This document shows positions 34,034-43,396 of a stretch of 64,000 bases of DNA, piece after piece (positions within the stretch are counted from its first letter, which is position 1; each line of letters opens with the position of its first letter). Below the pieces are notes generated by a model. That model had not been told where the DNA came from. It did not search any database and saw only the letters and a program-made list of their open reading frames with translations. Made by a program: the position numbers and the translations under genes. The stretch spans positions 6,781,001-6,845,000 of the forward strand of contig NZ_CP129212.1 in the NCBI RefSeq assembly GCF_030413175.1, given 5' to 3'. The DNA comes from Bradyrhizobium roseum. GTDB lineage: Bacteria; Pseudomonadota; Alphaproteobacteria; Rhizobiales; Xanthobacteraceae.

Positions 34034-34060
34034 TCCACGCGTCGCTATCGCCTTGGCGGA

Positions 34061-34543
34061 TCAGTTCTTGTGCTTGGCGATGTCGGTGTCGATCGCCGAG
34101 ACGTTCAGATGAACCGCCGCGTCCGATTTCGAATCCCGGTTGGCCAGCAGAAAGACGGTGATCTTGGCCTCGGCTTCGCCGGTCGCCTTGTATTTGAACT
34201 GGTGGACGAAGCTCTCTTCCGACCGGGCCGTCAGATAGGCCATCGACGACTGGTCATTGACGCTGAACATCAATTGGGCATTCGCGCCTTTCTCGGCGGC
34301 GGCAAAGCCCGATACGAAGAACGGAATCTCCTCCCCGGGCCTGGCGTCCGTCAGCGGAATGGAGAATGAGAAAACACGCGTCACGATCGGCGGCGCCGTT
34401 CTGCCGTCGATGACGGCCTCGAGCCCGCCAAATGTGGCCGTGAAGGCCTTCTTGTCCGGGCTGAGGGCAATATCGAAGCCGACTTCCGAGTTAAACGTAG
34501 GCCCGGGCCCGAACGTAGCGTCACCGGTAACGGTCTGAAGCAT
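34061..34543 (-). CDS. Hypothetical beta-rich protein, 160 aa
   Basis: Not recognised. It has no signal peptide or membrane segment and no cysteine, and it is rich in alternating hydrophobic residues suggesting a beta sandwich (FDIALSPDKKAFTATFGGLEAVIDG, then VTRVFSFSIPL). GAGGA before ATG 34543 supports the start; a TTG-type extension upstream is unlikely. It is flanked by a terminator on its 3' side and by the aminopeptidase gene on its 5' side, which is on the same strand and 172 bp away. Function unknown. Confidence 0.7.
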   Translation of the reverse strand: MLQTVTGDATFGPGPTFNSEVGFDIALSPDKKAFTATFGGLEAVIDGRTAPPIVTRVFSFSIPLTDARPGEEIPFFVSGFAAAEKGANAQLMFSVNDQSSMAYLTARSEESFVHQFKYKATGEAEAKITVFLLANRDSKSDAAVHLNVSAIDTDIAKHKN

Positions 34544-34715
34544 TTCAACCTCCTCGCGAATGAATCCGGTCAATTTGAGATTGCCCGGGAAACATATCGC
34601 GAGGCCGCGCTGCGGCGTGTGAAACAGCTCTCACACACGCACTTATTTGCCGCTTCGCCCGCGGAGGAGCCGCCGCGCGCACGTTCGCCACCGCCGATGT
34701 AGATTCGCGAGCGCC

Positions 34716-35972
34716 TTACGCCCACTCGCCTTTGCGGAACACCGGCACGCTGCTTCCGTCGGCGTGAATGCCGTCGATATCGGTCTCGCCCGATCCGATC
34801 ATCCAGTCGATGTGAATGAGGCTCTTGTTGCCGCCTTGGGCTGCGATCTGCGCCGGTGTCAGCTTGTCGCCGCCGACGAAGCATTTCGAGTAGCACTGGC
34901 CGAGCGCGATATGCGAAGCCGCGTTCTCGTCGAACAGCGTGTTGAAGAACAACAACCCGCTTTTCGAGATCGGCGAGGAATGCGGCACCAGCGCCACTTC
35001 GCCCAGCCGCGCCGCGCCCTCGTCGGTGTCGAGCACCTTCTTCAGCACCTCTTCCCCGCGCGAGGCCTTTGCCTCGACGATGCGGCCTTCTTCGAACCGC
35101 ACCTGGATGTTGTCGATCAGGGTGCCCTGATAGGACAGCGGCTTTGAGGAAACGACATGGCCGCTGACGCGCCGGCAATGCGGCGTGGTGAACACTTCCT
35201 CGGTCGGGATGTTGGCGTTGCAGGTGATGCCGTTCTTGGCGGTCGAGGCGCCGCCTTCCCATTCGTGGCCGTCGGCAAGGCCGATCGTGAGATCGGTGCC
35301 GGGCCCGGAATATTTCAGCGCCTGAAACCGCTGGCCGTTCAGCCACTGGGTGCGCTCGCGCAGAACCGCGTTGTGCTTTTCCCAGGCCGCGACGGCGCCG
35401 TCCTGATCGACGCGGGACGCCGCGAAGATCGCATCCGCCAGCTTTGCCACCGCGACATCCTCCGGGACATCGGGGAAAACCTGCTTCGCCCAGGACGGGC
35501 TCGGATAGGCGATGATGTTCCAGTTGGTGTCGAAATTGACGATCTTCTCCAGCGCCGGCTGATAGGCGATCGAATTGGCCTTGCTGGCGCGGGCTACCTT
35601 TGCGGGGTCCTCGCCCGACAGCAGCATCGGATTGTCGCCGACAATGGCGAGCCGCGCAGTGTTGGCGGAGAATGCTTTCGCCATGCCCTCGTAGAGCCAG
35701 CCGGCGGCGCGATCGAAGCTCTCACTATGGCCGTAACGATAGCGCGCCAGCGTGATTTCCTCGTCCGACAGGAACGGGGTCACGATCCCCGCACCGGCCT
35801 TGTAGGCATGTTCGGCAATCTTGCGCACCAGCGGCAGCGCGACCGATGGCGCGGTCAGGAGCAGGTCCTGCCCCGGCTGCAATTGCAAGCCGACCCGGAT
35901 TGCGACTTCGGCGAGGCGGTCGAGTTTGACGGGATCGATCGAGGCGGAAAGGCTGCGCTGATGTGCGGTCAT
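34716..35972 (-). CDS. M29-family aminopeptidase
   Basis: Metallo-aminopeptidase of 418 aa (peptidase M29, thermophilic aminopeptidase/AmpS type), the usual family length. Conserved segments include GPGTDLTIGLADGHEWEGG, NIPTEEVFTTPHCRRVSG, and the C-terminal IHIDWMIGSGETDIDGI that carries metal ligands. ATG 35972 is preferred, with AAGAGAA upstream; a GTG 57 nt upstream is possible. It removes N-terminal residues from peptides in the cytoplasm using two metal ions. Confidence 0.92.
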   Translation of the reverse strand: MTAHQRSLSASIDPVKLDRLAEVAIRVGLQLQPGQDLLLTAPSVALPLVRKIAEHAYKAGAGIVTPFLSDEEITLARYRYGHSESFDRAAGWLYEGMAKAFSANTARLAIVGDNPMLLSGEDPAKVARASKANSIAYQPALEKIVNFDTNWNIIAYPSPSWAKQVFPDVPEDVAVAKLADAIFAASRVDQDGAVAAWEKHNAVLRERTQWLNGQRFQALKYSGPGTDLTIGLADGHEWEGGASTAKNGITCNANIPTEEVFTTPHCRRVSGHVVSSKPLSYQGTLIDNIQVRFEEGRIVEAKASRGEEVLKKVLDTDEGAARLGEVALVPHSSPISKSGLLFFNTLFDENAASHIALGQCYSKCFVGGDKLTPAQIAAQGGNKSLIHIDWMIGSGETDIDGIHADGSSVPVFRKGEWA

Positions 35973-36199
35973 GATTCTCTTGGCCGGTACTGTCGGGTTC
36001 AGGGCTTCGCCGCCTTTGACCGTGATCACGCCAAAGCGAGCGAAGCACCTGACACCAGCAATAGCACAAGAATGGTCCGGCGAAACCTGACCTCGTCGAT
36101 GTTCCGGAACACGACCATGCCGCGCACGGAACCGGCTAGCCGCGCCGGACGGCCGGTGGGCAGCGCGGTGACGCCGAAACTGCGCCCCGTTACAGGAAT

Positions 36200-36463
36200 T
36201 CAGGCTTTCTGGCGCACCCGTCGGATAGCGGGATTCGGCGTGCCGCTTTCGTGGTCGCTTCGGCTGCTCTTTCCGGCTGGCCGAGATTGCGGCACTCTGC
36301 TTGCGGGACGAACCTGCGCCTGCCCGGCGATCAAATGACGATAGCGGCGCAGCAACTGTATCGTGTTCCGACGCCGCGAACGGTGAAGCGCTTCGAGCAG
36401 GCGCACAAGGAATCCCTTGCCATTCTTGTGCAACCTGGACTCACCGTCGGAAGAAATACGCAT
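36200..36463 (-). CDS. Small basic protein, 87 aa (putative)
   Basis: Candidate gene starting at ATG 36463 (MRISSDGESRLHKNGKG) with GAGG 7 nt upstream. The first 45 residues form an arginine-rich helix (LVRLLEALHRSRRRNTIQLLRRYRHLI) like short proteins frequent in Bradyrhizobium; the C-terminal half is of low complexity. The overlapping plus-strand frames show no such features. No function can be assigned. Confidence 0.45.
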   Translation of the reverse strand: MRISSDGESRLHKNGKGFLVRLLEALHRSRRRNTIQLLRRYRHLIAGQAQVRPASRVPQSRPAGKSSRSDHESGTPNPAIRRVRQKA

Positions 36464-36849
36464 TGCCATGCCTCGCGTGCCAGCGTGTGTTTCGCGCGAG
36501 CAGAATGTCAGCCTGTGCGAGCAAGCAATGCGAGATAGTTCACAGGAGCTTCTATGCGCGGGACAATTAGACGTGAGAGGCCTTGAAGATTTCTTGAGAA
36601 GCGCTTGTGTGATCCGGGCACAGATCAACTCAGGGCATGCGCGCTGCGCGCTCTCCCGCCAATCCGCGATGGTATTTCGGCGATGTCAGGCGTTCCACGG
36701 TCGCGCCGCCGACAGGCCCGTCGCGGTCAGCACGATCGCGTCCGCGCCCACTTTTTAATGATAGCGGCCGTCGCGTTCGCGTCGGGTGAATTTCAGTTGA
36801 GCGATGGCGTTGACGCTCAGGCGCCGTCCTCGCCCTCGCGATTCACTCG
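36464..36849. other. Intergenic stretch before the DEAD-box helicase end
   Basis: About 390 bp. Several short open frames overlap on both strands, none with a ribosome-binding site or recognisable domain. No clear terminator was seen. The adjoining gap 35973-36199 is likewise featureless. Confidence 0.35.
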
Positions 36850-38745
36850 CTACCCGCGAAACTTCTTCTTTTTCTTCTTTCCGAGCGCTGGCTTTGCAGA
36901 CGCGCCATTTTCTGGCCGCGGCCGTGCCGCGTGCGCCTGCTCGCCCCGATCCCGTCTTTTAGTGTCGTAATGCGCCTTCTTGTCGAACGCCGGCTTGTCG
37001 AAGGCCTTTGCGTTTTTGCCGTGCGGCTTCGGCTTCCATTCCTTCTCGCGAGCCTCCTGGCGAGGGGCATCCTGGCGCGGCGCATCCTTCATCGCCTCGA
37101 TCCGGATGTTGTCCTCCTTGTCGGGGCGGCGGATTTGCGCCGCGAAGCGGTCGGCGGCGCGGGCGGAAATCTCGAACTCGGTGACCGTATCCAGAATGCG
37201 GATGGCCCCGATGTCTTCCTTCGTGATGCTGCCGCGGCGGCATATCATCGGCAGCAGCCAGCGCGCCTCGGCATTCTTGCGGCGGCCGATCGCAGCACTG
37301 AACCAGACGGTATCCTCCGCCATGCGGTGCCGCGGCGATGATTTGGCGGGCTTCGATCCAGGCTTCGATCCCGGGCCGGCCTCGCGATCGGTCCTCTCCC
37401 GGGCGCGTTCCGCACGTGATTTCACACGATCCTCGGCGGGATCGAGGATATCCTCCGGCGACGGCAAGCGCGCACGATAGAGCCGCGCCAGCGCCGCGGC
37501 GATGTCTTCCGCCGACCGCTCGGCGAGCATCGCCTGTGCGAGCGCCTGATCCTCGGGCGTCGTTTCCGCCGCGAACAGGTCGCCGCGCAGCATCCGCTCC
37601 TGATCGAGCTTGCGGATTTCATCCGGTTGCGGCGCCAGGCCCATGGCCGCATCAATCCCGGCGAGCTTGAGCAGCATTTCGGCGCGACGACGCCGCGCCG
37701 GCGGCACCAGCAAGATGCTGACGCCCTTGCGGCCGGCGCGCCCGGTGCGCCCCGAACGGTGCTGCATGACTTCCGGATCGTTCGGCAGGTCGGCATGGAT
37801 GACGAGGTCGAGATTCGGCAGGTCGATGCCGCGCGCTGCGACGTCGGTCGCCACGCAGACGCGGGCGCGACCATCACGCAACGCCTGCAGTGCCAATGTC
37901 CGTTCGTTCTGGGTCAGTTCGCCCGACAGCGCCACCACCGAGAAGCCGCGCTCCAAGAGCGTCGCCTGCAGATGCCGGACGGCGTCGCGGGTATTGCAGA
38001 ATACCAGCGTGCCCGGTGATTCGTAATAACGCAGCAGATTGACCACGGCGTGCTCGACATCGCCGGCCGTGATCCGGATCGCGCGATATTCGATGTCGGC
38101 ATGGCCGCCCTCGTCGCCCGCGACTTCGACACGAAAGGCATGCTGTTGATATTCCTTCGCCAATGCGACGATGCCCCGCGGCAGGGTCGCCGAGAACAGC
38201 AGCGTGCGGCGATCCTCCGGCGTGGCCTTCAGGATGAATTCCATGTCCTCGCGAAAGCCGAGGTCGAGCATCTCGTCGGCTTCGTCGAGCACGATCGCCT
38301 TCAATTCAGAAACATCGAGCCGGCCGCGCCGCAGATGGTCGCAGAGCCGCCCCGGCGTGCCGACCACGATATGGGCGCCGGCGGCGAGTTCGCGCTGCTC
38401 GCGGCGCGGATCCATGCCGCCGACGCAGGAGACCACGCGGGCATCGGCATATTGATAGAGCCAGGCGAGTTCGCGATGCACCTGAAGCGCCAGTTCGCGC
38501 GTCGGCGCGACGATCAGCGCCAGCGGCGCGGCGGCGCGCTCGAACCGTTCGGCGCCGTCGAGCAGGTTGTTCGCCAGCGCCAGGCCATAGGCGACCGTCT
38601 TGCCTGAGCCGGTCTGCGCCGATACCAGCAGGTCGCGGCCGGCGGCATCGTCGGCGAGCACGGCGGTCTGGACCTGTGTCAGACGATCGAAGTTGCGTTC
38701 CGCCAAAGCTCGGGCGAGCGGCGGATGGGTGGGCAATAATGTCAC
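36850..38745 (-). CDS. DEAD-box ATP-dependent RNA helicase
   Basis: A 631-aa helicase that unwinds RNA duplexes with ATP. Motif I AQTGSGKT at 43-50, motif II DEAD at 154-157, motif III SAT at 185-187, motif VI HRSGRTGRAG at 329-338. A C-terminal RNA-binding region of DbpA/CsdA type (about 455-530) and a long charged tail ending in a lysine run follow. The GTG start at 38745 (MTLLPTHPPL) is the only good one in frame, with GAGG about 11 nt upstream. It probably acts in ribosome assembly or mRNA turnover at low temperature, as CsdA relatives do. Confidence 0.93.
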   Translation of the reverse strand: MTLLPTHPPLARALAERNFDRLTQVQTAVLADDAAGRDLLVSAQTGSGKTVAYGLALANNLLDGAERFERAAAPLALIVAPTRELALQVHRELAWLYQYADARVVSCVGGMDPRREQRELAAGAHIVVGTPGRLCDHLRRGRLDVSELKAIVLDEADEMLDLGFREDMEFILKATPEDRRTLLFSATLPRGIVALAKEYQQHAFRVEVAGDEGGHADIEYRAIRITAGDVEHAVVNLLRYYESPGTLVFCNTRDAVRHLQATLLERGFSVVALSGELTQNERTLALQALRDGRARVCVATDVAARGIDLPNLDLVIHADLPNDPEVMQHRSGRTGRAGRKGVSILLVPPARRRRAEMLLKLAGIDAAMGLAPQPDEIRKLDQERMLRGDLFAAETTPEDQALAQAMLAERSAEDIAAALARLYRARLPSPEDILDPAEDRVKSRAERARERTDREAGPGSKPGSKPAKSSPRHRMAEDTVWFSAAIGRRKNAEARWLLPMICRRGSITKEDIGAIRILDTVTEFEISARAADRFAAQIRRPDKEDNIRIEAMKDAPRQDAPRQEAREKEWKPKPHGKNAKAFDKPAFDKKAHYDTKRRDRGEQAHAARPRPENGASAKPALGKKKKKKFRG

Positions 38746-39059
38746 GAGATATCAGACCTCAGGTTGGCTCTATCAGCCGGAAATGTTGAATACCGCCTCG
38801 AACCGAAATGGCTCGAGGCTTGCGCGTTTCACAAAGCGCAGCCATGCGGCCTGACCGATTTCACTGAGGTTGCGGGTGCTTTAGGCGAAAACCAGCCCGG
38901 ACGCCATCCATTCTTTGCAGGTCAGGCGATCACTTCTGCGACGGTTAACGCTTCAGGCGGAATGGAGCGACGCTGGGAATCCGGGAATGATCGGTTACAC
39001 TGCCCATTTGAGGCGTTTTACGCCTGTTTTGACTTCAGCTGCGCCATTGATGGGGACAC
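38746..39059. other. Divergent spacer between helicase and glycosylase genes
   Basis: About 310 bp holding the promoters for both divergent genes. No consensus promoter, operator or small gene could be recognised. Confidence 0.4.
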
Positions 39060-39779
39060 GTGACCGCGTTCAAGACCATTCGCGCCCGGGCCGAAAAGCG
39101 CAAGGGCGGGCCCAAAGCGCTCGCCAAGCTACTACCGGCCAGGCCCGACCCGAAGGCGCTCGCCCGGCTCGGCGACGACCGGATTCTCGCCGAAATGACC
39201 AAGCGGGTGTTTTCGGCGGGGTTCGCCTGGAGCGTGATCGAGAACAAATGGCCGGGTTTCGAAAAGGCATTTCTCGGCTTCAAGCCGGGACCGCTTTCGC
39301 TGAAGCCGGACGAGTTCTGGGACGACCTGATGAAGGACACGCGCATCGTCCGCAACGGCGCCAAGATCATGTCGGTGCGCGCCAATGCAAGTTTTGTCCG
39401 CGACATCGCCAAAGAACACGGCAGCTTCGGAAAATTCCTCGCCGACTGGCCCTCGTCCGACGAGGCCGGGTTGCTCGAACTGCTGGCCAAGCGCGGCAGC
39501 CGGCTCGGCGGCAACACCGGTCAGATGATGCTGCGCTTCATCGGCTGGGACGGCTTTGTCACGTCACGGGACGTTGTCTTTTGTCTGCGGGATGCCGGAC
39601 TCGATATCGCGGAGACCGTCACCTCCAAGCGCGACCTCGCCAAGGTGCAGGCGCAGTTCAACGCGTGGGCCGAGGAAAGCGGCCTGCCCTACGTGCAGAT
39701 TTCGCGGATCTGCGCGCTGTCGATCGGCGAGAATTACGCGGCCGAGAAGCTGGCGAGCATGGTCGGCGCGGAGGAATAG
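39060..39779 (+). CDS. Divergent DNA-3-methyladenine glycosylase I-like protein
   Basis: A 239-aa helix-hairpin-helix protein of the TagI (AdGly) family that would excise alkylated adenine. The core FWDDLMKDTRIVRNGAKIMSV and the region around SAGFAWSVIENKWPGF align with TagI. It lacks the N-terminal cysteine and the C-terminal His/Cys zinc ligands of E. coli Tag, and the recognition glutamate before AGxxW is not conserved (RVFSAGFAW). The start is GTG 39060. It may be a different glycosylase or a non-catalytic homologue. Confidence 0.8.
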   Translation: MTAFKTIRARAEKRKGGPKALAKLLPARPDPKALARLGDDRILAEMTKRVFSAGFAWSVIENKWPGFEKAFLGFKPGPLSLKPDEFWDDLMKDTRIVRNGAKIMSVRANASFVRDIAKEHGSFGKFLADWPSSDEAGLLELLAKRGSRLGGNTGQMMLRFIGWDGFVTSRDVVFCLRDAGLDIAETVTSKRDLAKVQAQFNAWAEESGLPYVQISRICALSIGENYAAEKLASMVGAEE

Positions 39780-39781
39780 CT

Positions 39782-41014
39782 TCAGATCACGAAGAAGCCA
39801 TGCGTGCCATCGCGGCGGAGTTGTTCGACGAGGCCGTATTCCCAGTCGAGATAGGCCTGCATCGCGCTTTCCTTGACGTCGGTGCCCTCATAGGGACGGC
39901 GATAGCGGTGCGATGGATCGGGCTTTGGGATCACAAGCGGCGGACCGATCTCGAGCTTGCCGTCATAGCGGCCTTCGAGCACATAGACCTCCCATCCCAT
40001 CTGTGCGAGCCACGACGCGGTCATGTCAGCGCGTACGCGCAGATTGTCCGTGAGTATGATTCGCGCGCCGCGCACCGGGGCCGCCATGTCGATCTCCTGC
40101 ACCAGTTGCCCGCCGGGATAATGGCGGAAGCCGGCGAGATGACCGGCGGTGAATTCCTCCTCCGAACGCACGTCGAAGAGATAAAGCGTGCGGCCGGTCT
40201 GCGCCCGCAACCCCGCCATCTCGGCCGCGCCGATGTGCCGTACGCCGGCGCGATAGGCGACATCGCGCGCATTGGCTTCGCCCCCTGCGATGGCACCGAT
40301 CTCGCCGCGCTTGCTGGAGCCGTGATCGAGCGTCTGCTTGGCCAGCGTCCAGCCGATGGTGCCGTTGCGCAGCGCCCGCACCCGGTTGGTGACGCCGGCA
40401 TTGATCAGCGACTGGGTGCCGATGATCGATCGGGTGCGGCCGGCGCAGTTGACGATGATGGTGGTGCCGGGATCCGGCGCAGCGCGGCCCGCGCGCAGCA
40501 CCAGTTCCGCGCCCGGCACGCTGATCGAGCCTGGAATGTTCATGGTCGCATATTCGTCGAACCGGCGGACGTCGAGGATCTGAATGTTCGCGCCCTCGGC
40601 GATCAGCGCTCCGACTTCCTCGGCTGCCAGAGACGGCGTGTGGCGGCGGTGCTCCACCAGTTCGCCAAAGGCTTTTGCATATGAATTGACGTCCTGGAAC
40701 AGTTCATAGCCCGCCTGTTTCCAGCCCTGCAGCCCGCCGTCAAGCTGGCGGACGTTGGTGTAACCCGAGGCTTTCAAGCGATCCGCCGCCACGGCCACCA
40801 GACCTTCGCCGTCATCATAAAGAACGATCGGCGCGTCCTTGCGCGGCAGCCGCGCTTCGGCTTCCAGCCCGATCCTGTCGGCCGCCATGTTGGCGGCGAA
40901 CAGCGGATGGCCGGTGGCAAACGCGGCCTCGTGCCTGACATCGAGCAGCGCGATTTCCTCGCGCAGCAAAAGCGCCGTGCGGATTTCGGACGGGGTGACG
41001 GACGGCAAGGTCAT
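39782..41014 (-). CDS. Triple-rhodanese sulfurtransferase
   Basis: A 410-aa protein of three rhodanese folds. Domain 1 (about 1-105) has Asp67/Asp68 (LYDDGEG) and domain 3 (about 255-360) has Asp323 (LTDNLRV) at the active loop, while domain 2 (about 125-235) keeps Cys190 in NCAGRTRS. Only the middle domain can carry persulfide. It ends 3 bp from the convergent glycosylase gene and is divergent from the LysR gene with 166 bp between them, so that regulator is a candidate to control it. Role in sulfur transfer or thiosulfate use is possible but not shown. Confidence 0.9.
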   Translation of the reverse strand: MTLPSVTPSEIRTALLLREEIALLDVRHEAAFATGHPLFAANMAADRIGLEAEARLPRKDAPIVLYDDGEGLVAVAADRLKASGYTNVRQLDGGLQGWKQAGYELFQDVNSYAKAFGELVEHRRHTPSLAAEEVGALIAEGANIQILDVRRFDEYATMNIPGSISVPGAELVLRAGRAAPDPGTTIIVNCAGRTRSIIGTQSLINAGVTNRVRALRNGTIGWTLAKQTLDHGSSKRGEIGAIAGGEANARDVAYRAGVRHIGAAEMAGLRAQTGRTLYLFDVRSEEEFTAGHLAGFRHYPGGQLVQEIDMAAPVRGARIILTDNLRVRADMTASWLAQMGWEVYVLEGRYDGKLEIGPPLVIPKPDPSHRYRRPYEGTDVKESAMQAYLDWEYGLVEQLRRDGTHGFFVI

Positions 41015-41180
41015 GTATCGGGAATTCCAGGCGTGGATGGTATCTCCATGATTAGCAGCATCGGCTGCGCCCCGTCACGCCCGCCAGCGCATTAACTCTC
41101 ATGTCATGGGAGCATTGACTAATCGCGCGGGCTGGCCCGAAACCGCATATGATGCCCGCCGAATGAGTATTTAGGCCCCG

Positions 41181-42104
41181 ATGGACCTCAAACAATTGCG
41201 CACCTTCCGCGCTGTAGCCGAGCTCGGCAGCCTCAGCAAGGCGGCGGACCGGCTGCGTGCCGCCCAGCCGGCGCTGAGCCGGCACATCAAGCTGCTTGAG
41301 CACGAGTTGCGCGTCGAGCTGTTCGTGCGCAACGGCCGCGGCATGCTCCTGACCAGCGCCGGACGGATGCTGCTCGACCGTACCACCGGGTTGATCCGCC
41401 AGATCGAGCAGGTCAGCGACGACCTCAAATCGGCGAACGGCAATCCGTCGGGCCGCGTCATCCTCGGACTGGTGCCGACGGTGAGCGCGGTACTGTCCGG
41501 ACGGTTCGCCCGCCGCGTCATCAACGAACTTCCCGACGTCTCGCTGCGTATCGTCGAGAGTTATGGCGGGCATCTGGTCGAGTGGCTGCATCGCGGCGAA
41601 ATGGATCTAGCGATCATCTATGGTCCCGCGGTGGATCTGCATCTTCAGGTCCAGTCGATCGGCCGCGAGGATATCGTTGCCGTCGGGCCGCCGGGGTCGG
41701 GGCTCAGCAAGCGCAAACAGGTCGACCTGAAATGGCTGGTGAAGCAGAGGCTGATCCTGCCCAGCATCTCGCACGGCCTGCGGGCGCTGCTGGAAAAGGC
41801 GCTGGCGCGCGAGAAGCTGAAGCTCGATGCCATGATCGAGGTCGATTCCTATCGCGCGCAGATCAGCCTGATGGAGGAAGGGCTCGGCTACACGCTGCTG
41901 CCGCCGTCCGCCATCCGCACGGAAGTGGCGGCGAAACGGCTGGAGATGGCGGCCGTCAGCCCCTCCGTGTCGCGCGAACTGATCCTGGCTTCGCCGATCG
42001 CCCATCCGCCGTCGATCGCAACGACGACGATTGCGACGCTGATCGTATCCGAGATTCAGCAGCTCTCAAAGGAAGGCTTCTGGAAGATCAACATGACGGA
42101 GTAG
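41181..42104 (+). CDS. LysR-family transcriptional regulator
   Basis: A 307-aa regulator. The winged helix-turn-helix (about 1-60) contains FRAVAELGSLSKAADRLRAAQPALSRHIKLLE, and a type-2 periplasmic-binding effector domain follows (about 90-295). The ATG at 41181 opens MDLKQLRTF. LysR proteins usually control the divergent gene, here the triple rhodanese. A T-N11-A box overlapping an imperfect palindrome (CTCATGTCATGGGAG, 41098-41112) lies in the shared spacer, but it is weak. Effector unknown. Confidence 0.92.
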   Translation: MDLKQLRTFRAVAELGSLSKAADRLRAAQPALSRHIKLLEHELRVELFVRNGRGMLLTSAGRMLLDRTTGLIRQIEQVSDDLKSANGNPSGRVILGLVPTVSAVLSGRFARRVINELPDVSLRIVESYGGHLVEWLHRGEMDLAIIYGPAVDLHLQVQSIGREDIVAVGPPGSGLSKRKQVDLKWLVKQRLILPSISHGLRALLEKALAREKLKLDAMIEVDSYRAQISLMEEGLGYTLLPPSAIRTEVAAKRLEMAAVSPSVSRELILASPIAHPPSIATTTIATLIVSEIQQLSKEGFWKINMTE

Positions 42105-42181
42105 CGCTGCACTCTCTCGTCGTCATGGCCAGGCCTGTCCCGGCCACCCCACGCTTTGCTTGCGCGAGGTTCACCTTGAGA

Positions 42182-42212
42182 CGTCATGCCCGGGACAAGC
42201 CCGGGCATGACG
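42182..42212. terminator. Hairpin / repeat between convergent genes
   Basis: A perfect 13-bp stem CGTCATGCCCGGG / CCCGGGCATGACG with loop ACAAG between the LysR gene end (42104) and the TPP-enzyme gene end (42231). A related arm, CATGGCCAGGCCTGTCCCGG, starts at about 42124. This sequence is a common Bradyrhizobium intergenic repeat that can serve as a bidirectional terminator. Confidence 0.65.
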
Positions 42213-42230
42213 TCGTGCAGGTGGCACACC

Positions 42231-42833
42231 TCAATTAAACAGCGATTCGTCCCCGAGCACCGATTGCCGGAACCGCGACGTCAGGATGACGCCGTCTGCC
42301 GGCGGCATCACGAACGGGAGCGCTTCGGGATTGATCTTGATCTGGGCGAACGCCGTTCCGCGCCCCTCATGGGCGAGTTCGCGCAACTCGGTGACTTCGG
42401 CCATGGTGCGGACGATGCGCGAGGTGCGGATGCCGCAGGCGGTGGCGATCGCCGCAAGGTCGACGCCGGAAGCCGTCGGCGTCTTCTGCATGCCAGTCTC
42501 GCCGAAGCGCTCGTTGTCGAGCACGGCGATGGTGAGGTTCTTCGGCGCCTCCACCGCGATCGGTGCCAGCGAACCGACATTCATCAGCAGCTCGCCGTCG
42601 CCAGTGATGACCAGCACCTTGCGCTTCGGCTGCGCCAGCGCCAGGCCGAGCCCGATCATCGACGCGCCGCCCATCGCGCCCCATAGCGGGAAATTGTTGG
42701 CATGATCGCCGGCGGCCGAGACGTCCCAGTTCGGCGCGCCGAGGCCGGCAATGACGAGCAAGTCGGCACGGTCGCGAACCAGTTCGTTGACGACGTCGCG
42801 GCGGTTCAGCAGTGCGTTCGGGTTGGCGGTCAT
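42231..42833 (-). CDS. TPP-dependent decarboxylase, C-terminal (beta) subunit
   Basis: A 200-aa thiamine-diphosphate-binding subunit. The TPP motif begins at Gly78-Asp-Gly80 (GDGELLMN) and closes at Asn107 (VLDNERFGETG). Size and split layout match the beta subunit of sulfopyruvate/phosphonopyruvate decarboxylases (ComE type). ATG 42833 overlaps the stop of the alpha-subunit gene (ATGA), so the two are translated together and form one active site at their interface. The 2-oxo acid is not identifiable. Confidence 0.85.
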   Translation of the reverse strand: MTANPNALLNRRDVVNELVRDRADLLVIAGLGAPNWDVSAAGDHANNFPLWGAMGGASMIGLGLALAQPKRKVLVITGDGELLMNVGSLAPIAVEAPKNLTIAVLDNERFGETGMQKTPTASGVDLAAIATACGIRTSRIVRTMAEVTELRELAHEGRGTAFAQIKINPEALPFVMPPADGVILTSRFRQSVLGDESLFN

Positions 42834-43396
42834 TTGCGGGCAAGCTCCTTGAAGTTCTTGGCACCGAGGACGCGCTGTCCGAGCAGGACCGCGACCGGCT
42901 TCCAGGTGTTGAAGGCGAGGTGCGCCGCGCCCTGCACGGTGGAGGCGACCAAATCAGGATCGTCCACCTTGTTCACGATCACGCCCATGGCTTCCAGCGA
43001 GGGGCGCGTGCCCTGCCCCATCGGGATCTGCCATGGATTGAACTCGCCCCAATCGCCGCGCATGGTGACGATCATCAGCAGCGGCATGTGGCAGATCACC
43101 GGTAGCGACAGCATGTTGATGCAGTTGCCGACGCCGCTCGACTGCAGCAGCAGCACGCCGCGCTCGCCGCCGAGCCACGCGCCCGCCAGCATCGCCACCC
43201 CCTCTTCTTCCGTCGTCAGGGTAACGACGCGCGTCTCAGGGTCGGCCTCGAAGGAACGGATCAGGCGGCTGTGACCGGCGTCCGGCACCATGGCGACCTG
43301 GCGAATGCCGGCGTCCTTGAGCACGCGATAGATTTCATCCGGCCATGTCGGCAGCGGGGCCTGCGCCGCGCTCCCCGCTTTTGCTGCTTCCGCCAT
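42830..43396 (-). CDS. TPP-dependent decarboxylase, N-terminal (alpha) subunit
   Basis: A 188-aa pyrimidine-binding subunit with the activating glutamate region TTEEEGVAMLAGAWLGGERG and the substrate-side segment LLQSSGVGNCINMLSLPVICHMP. It corresponds to ComD of sulfopyruvate decarboxylase. GGAG precedes ATG 43396 (MAEAAKAGSAAQ); the frame is open 183 nt further but without a good start. It is first in a two-gene unit. Confidence 0.85.
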   Translation of the reverse strand: MAEAAKAGSAAQAPLPTWPDEIYRVLKDAGIRQVAMVPDAGHSRLIRSFEADPETRVVTLTTEEEGVAMLAGAWLGGERGVLLLQSSGVGNCINMLSLPVICHMPLLMIVTMRGDWGEFNPWQIPMGQGTRPSLEAMGVIVNKVDDPDLVASTVQGAAHLAFNTWKPVAVLLGQRVLGAKNFKELARK

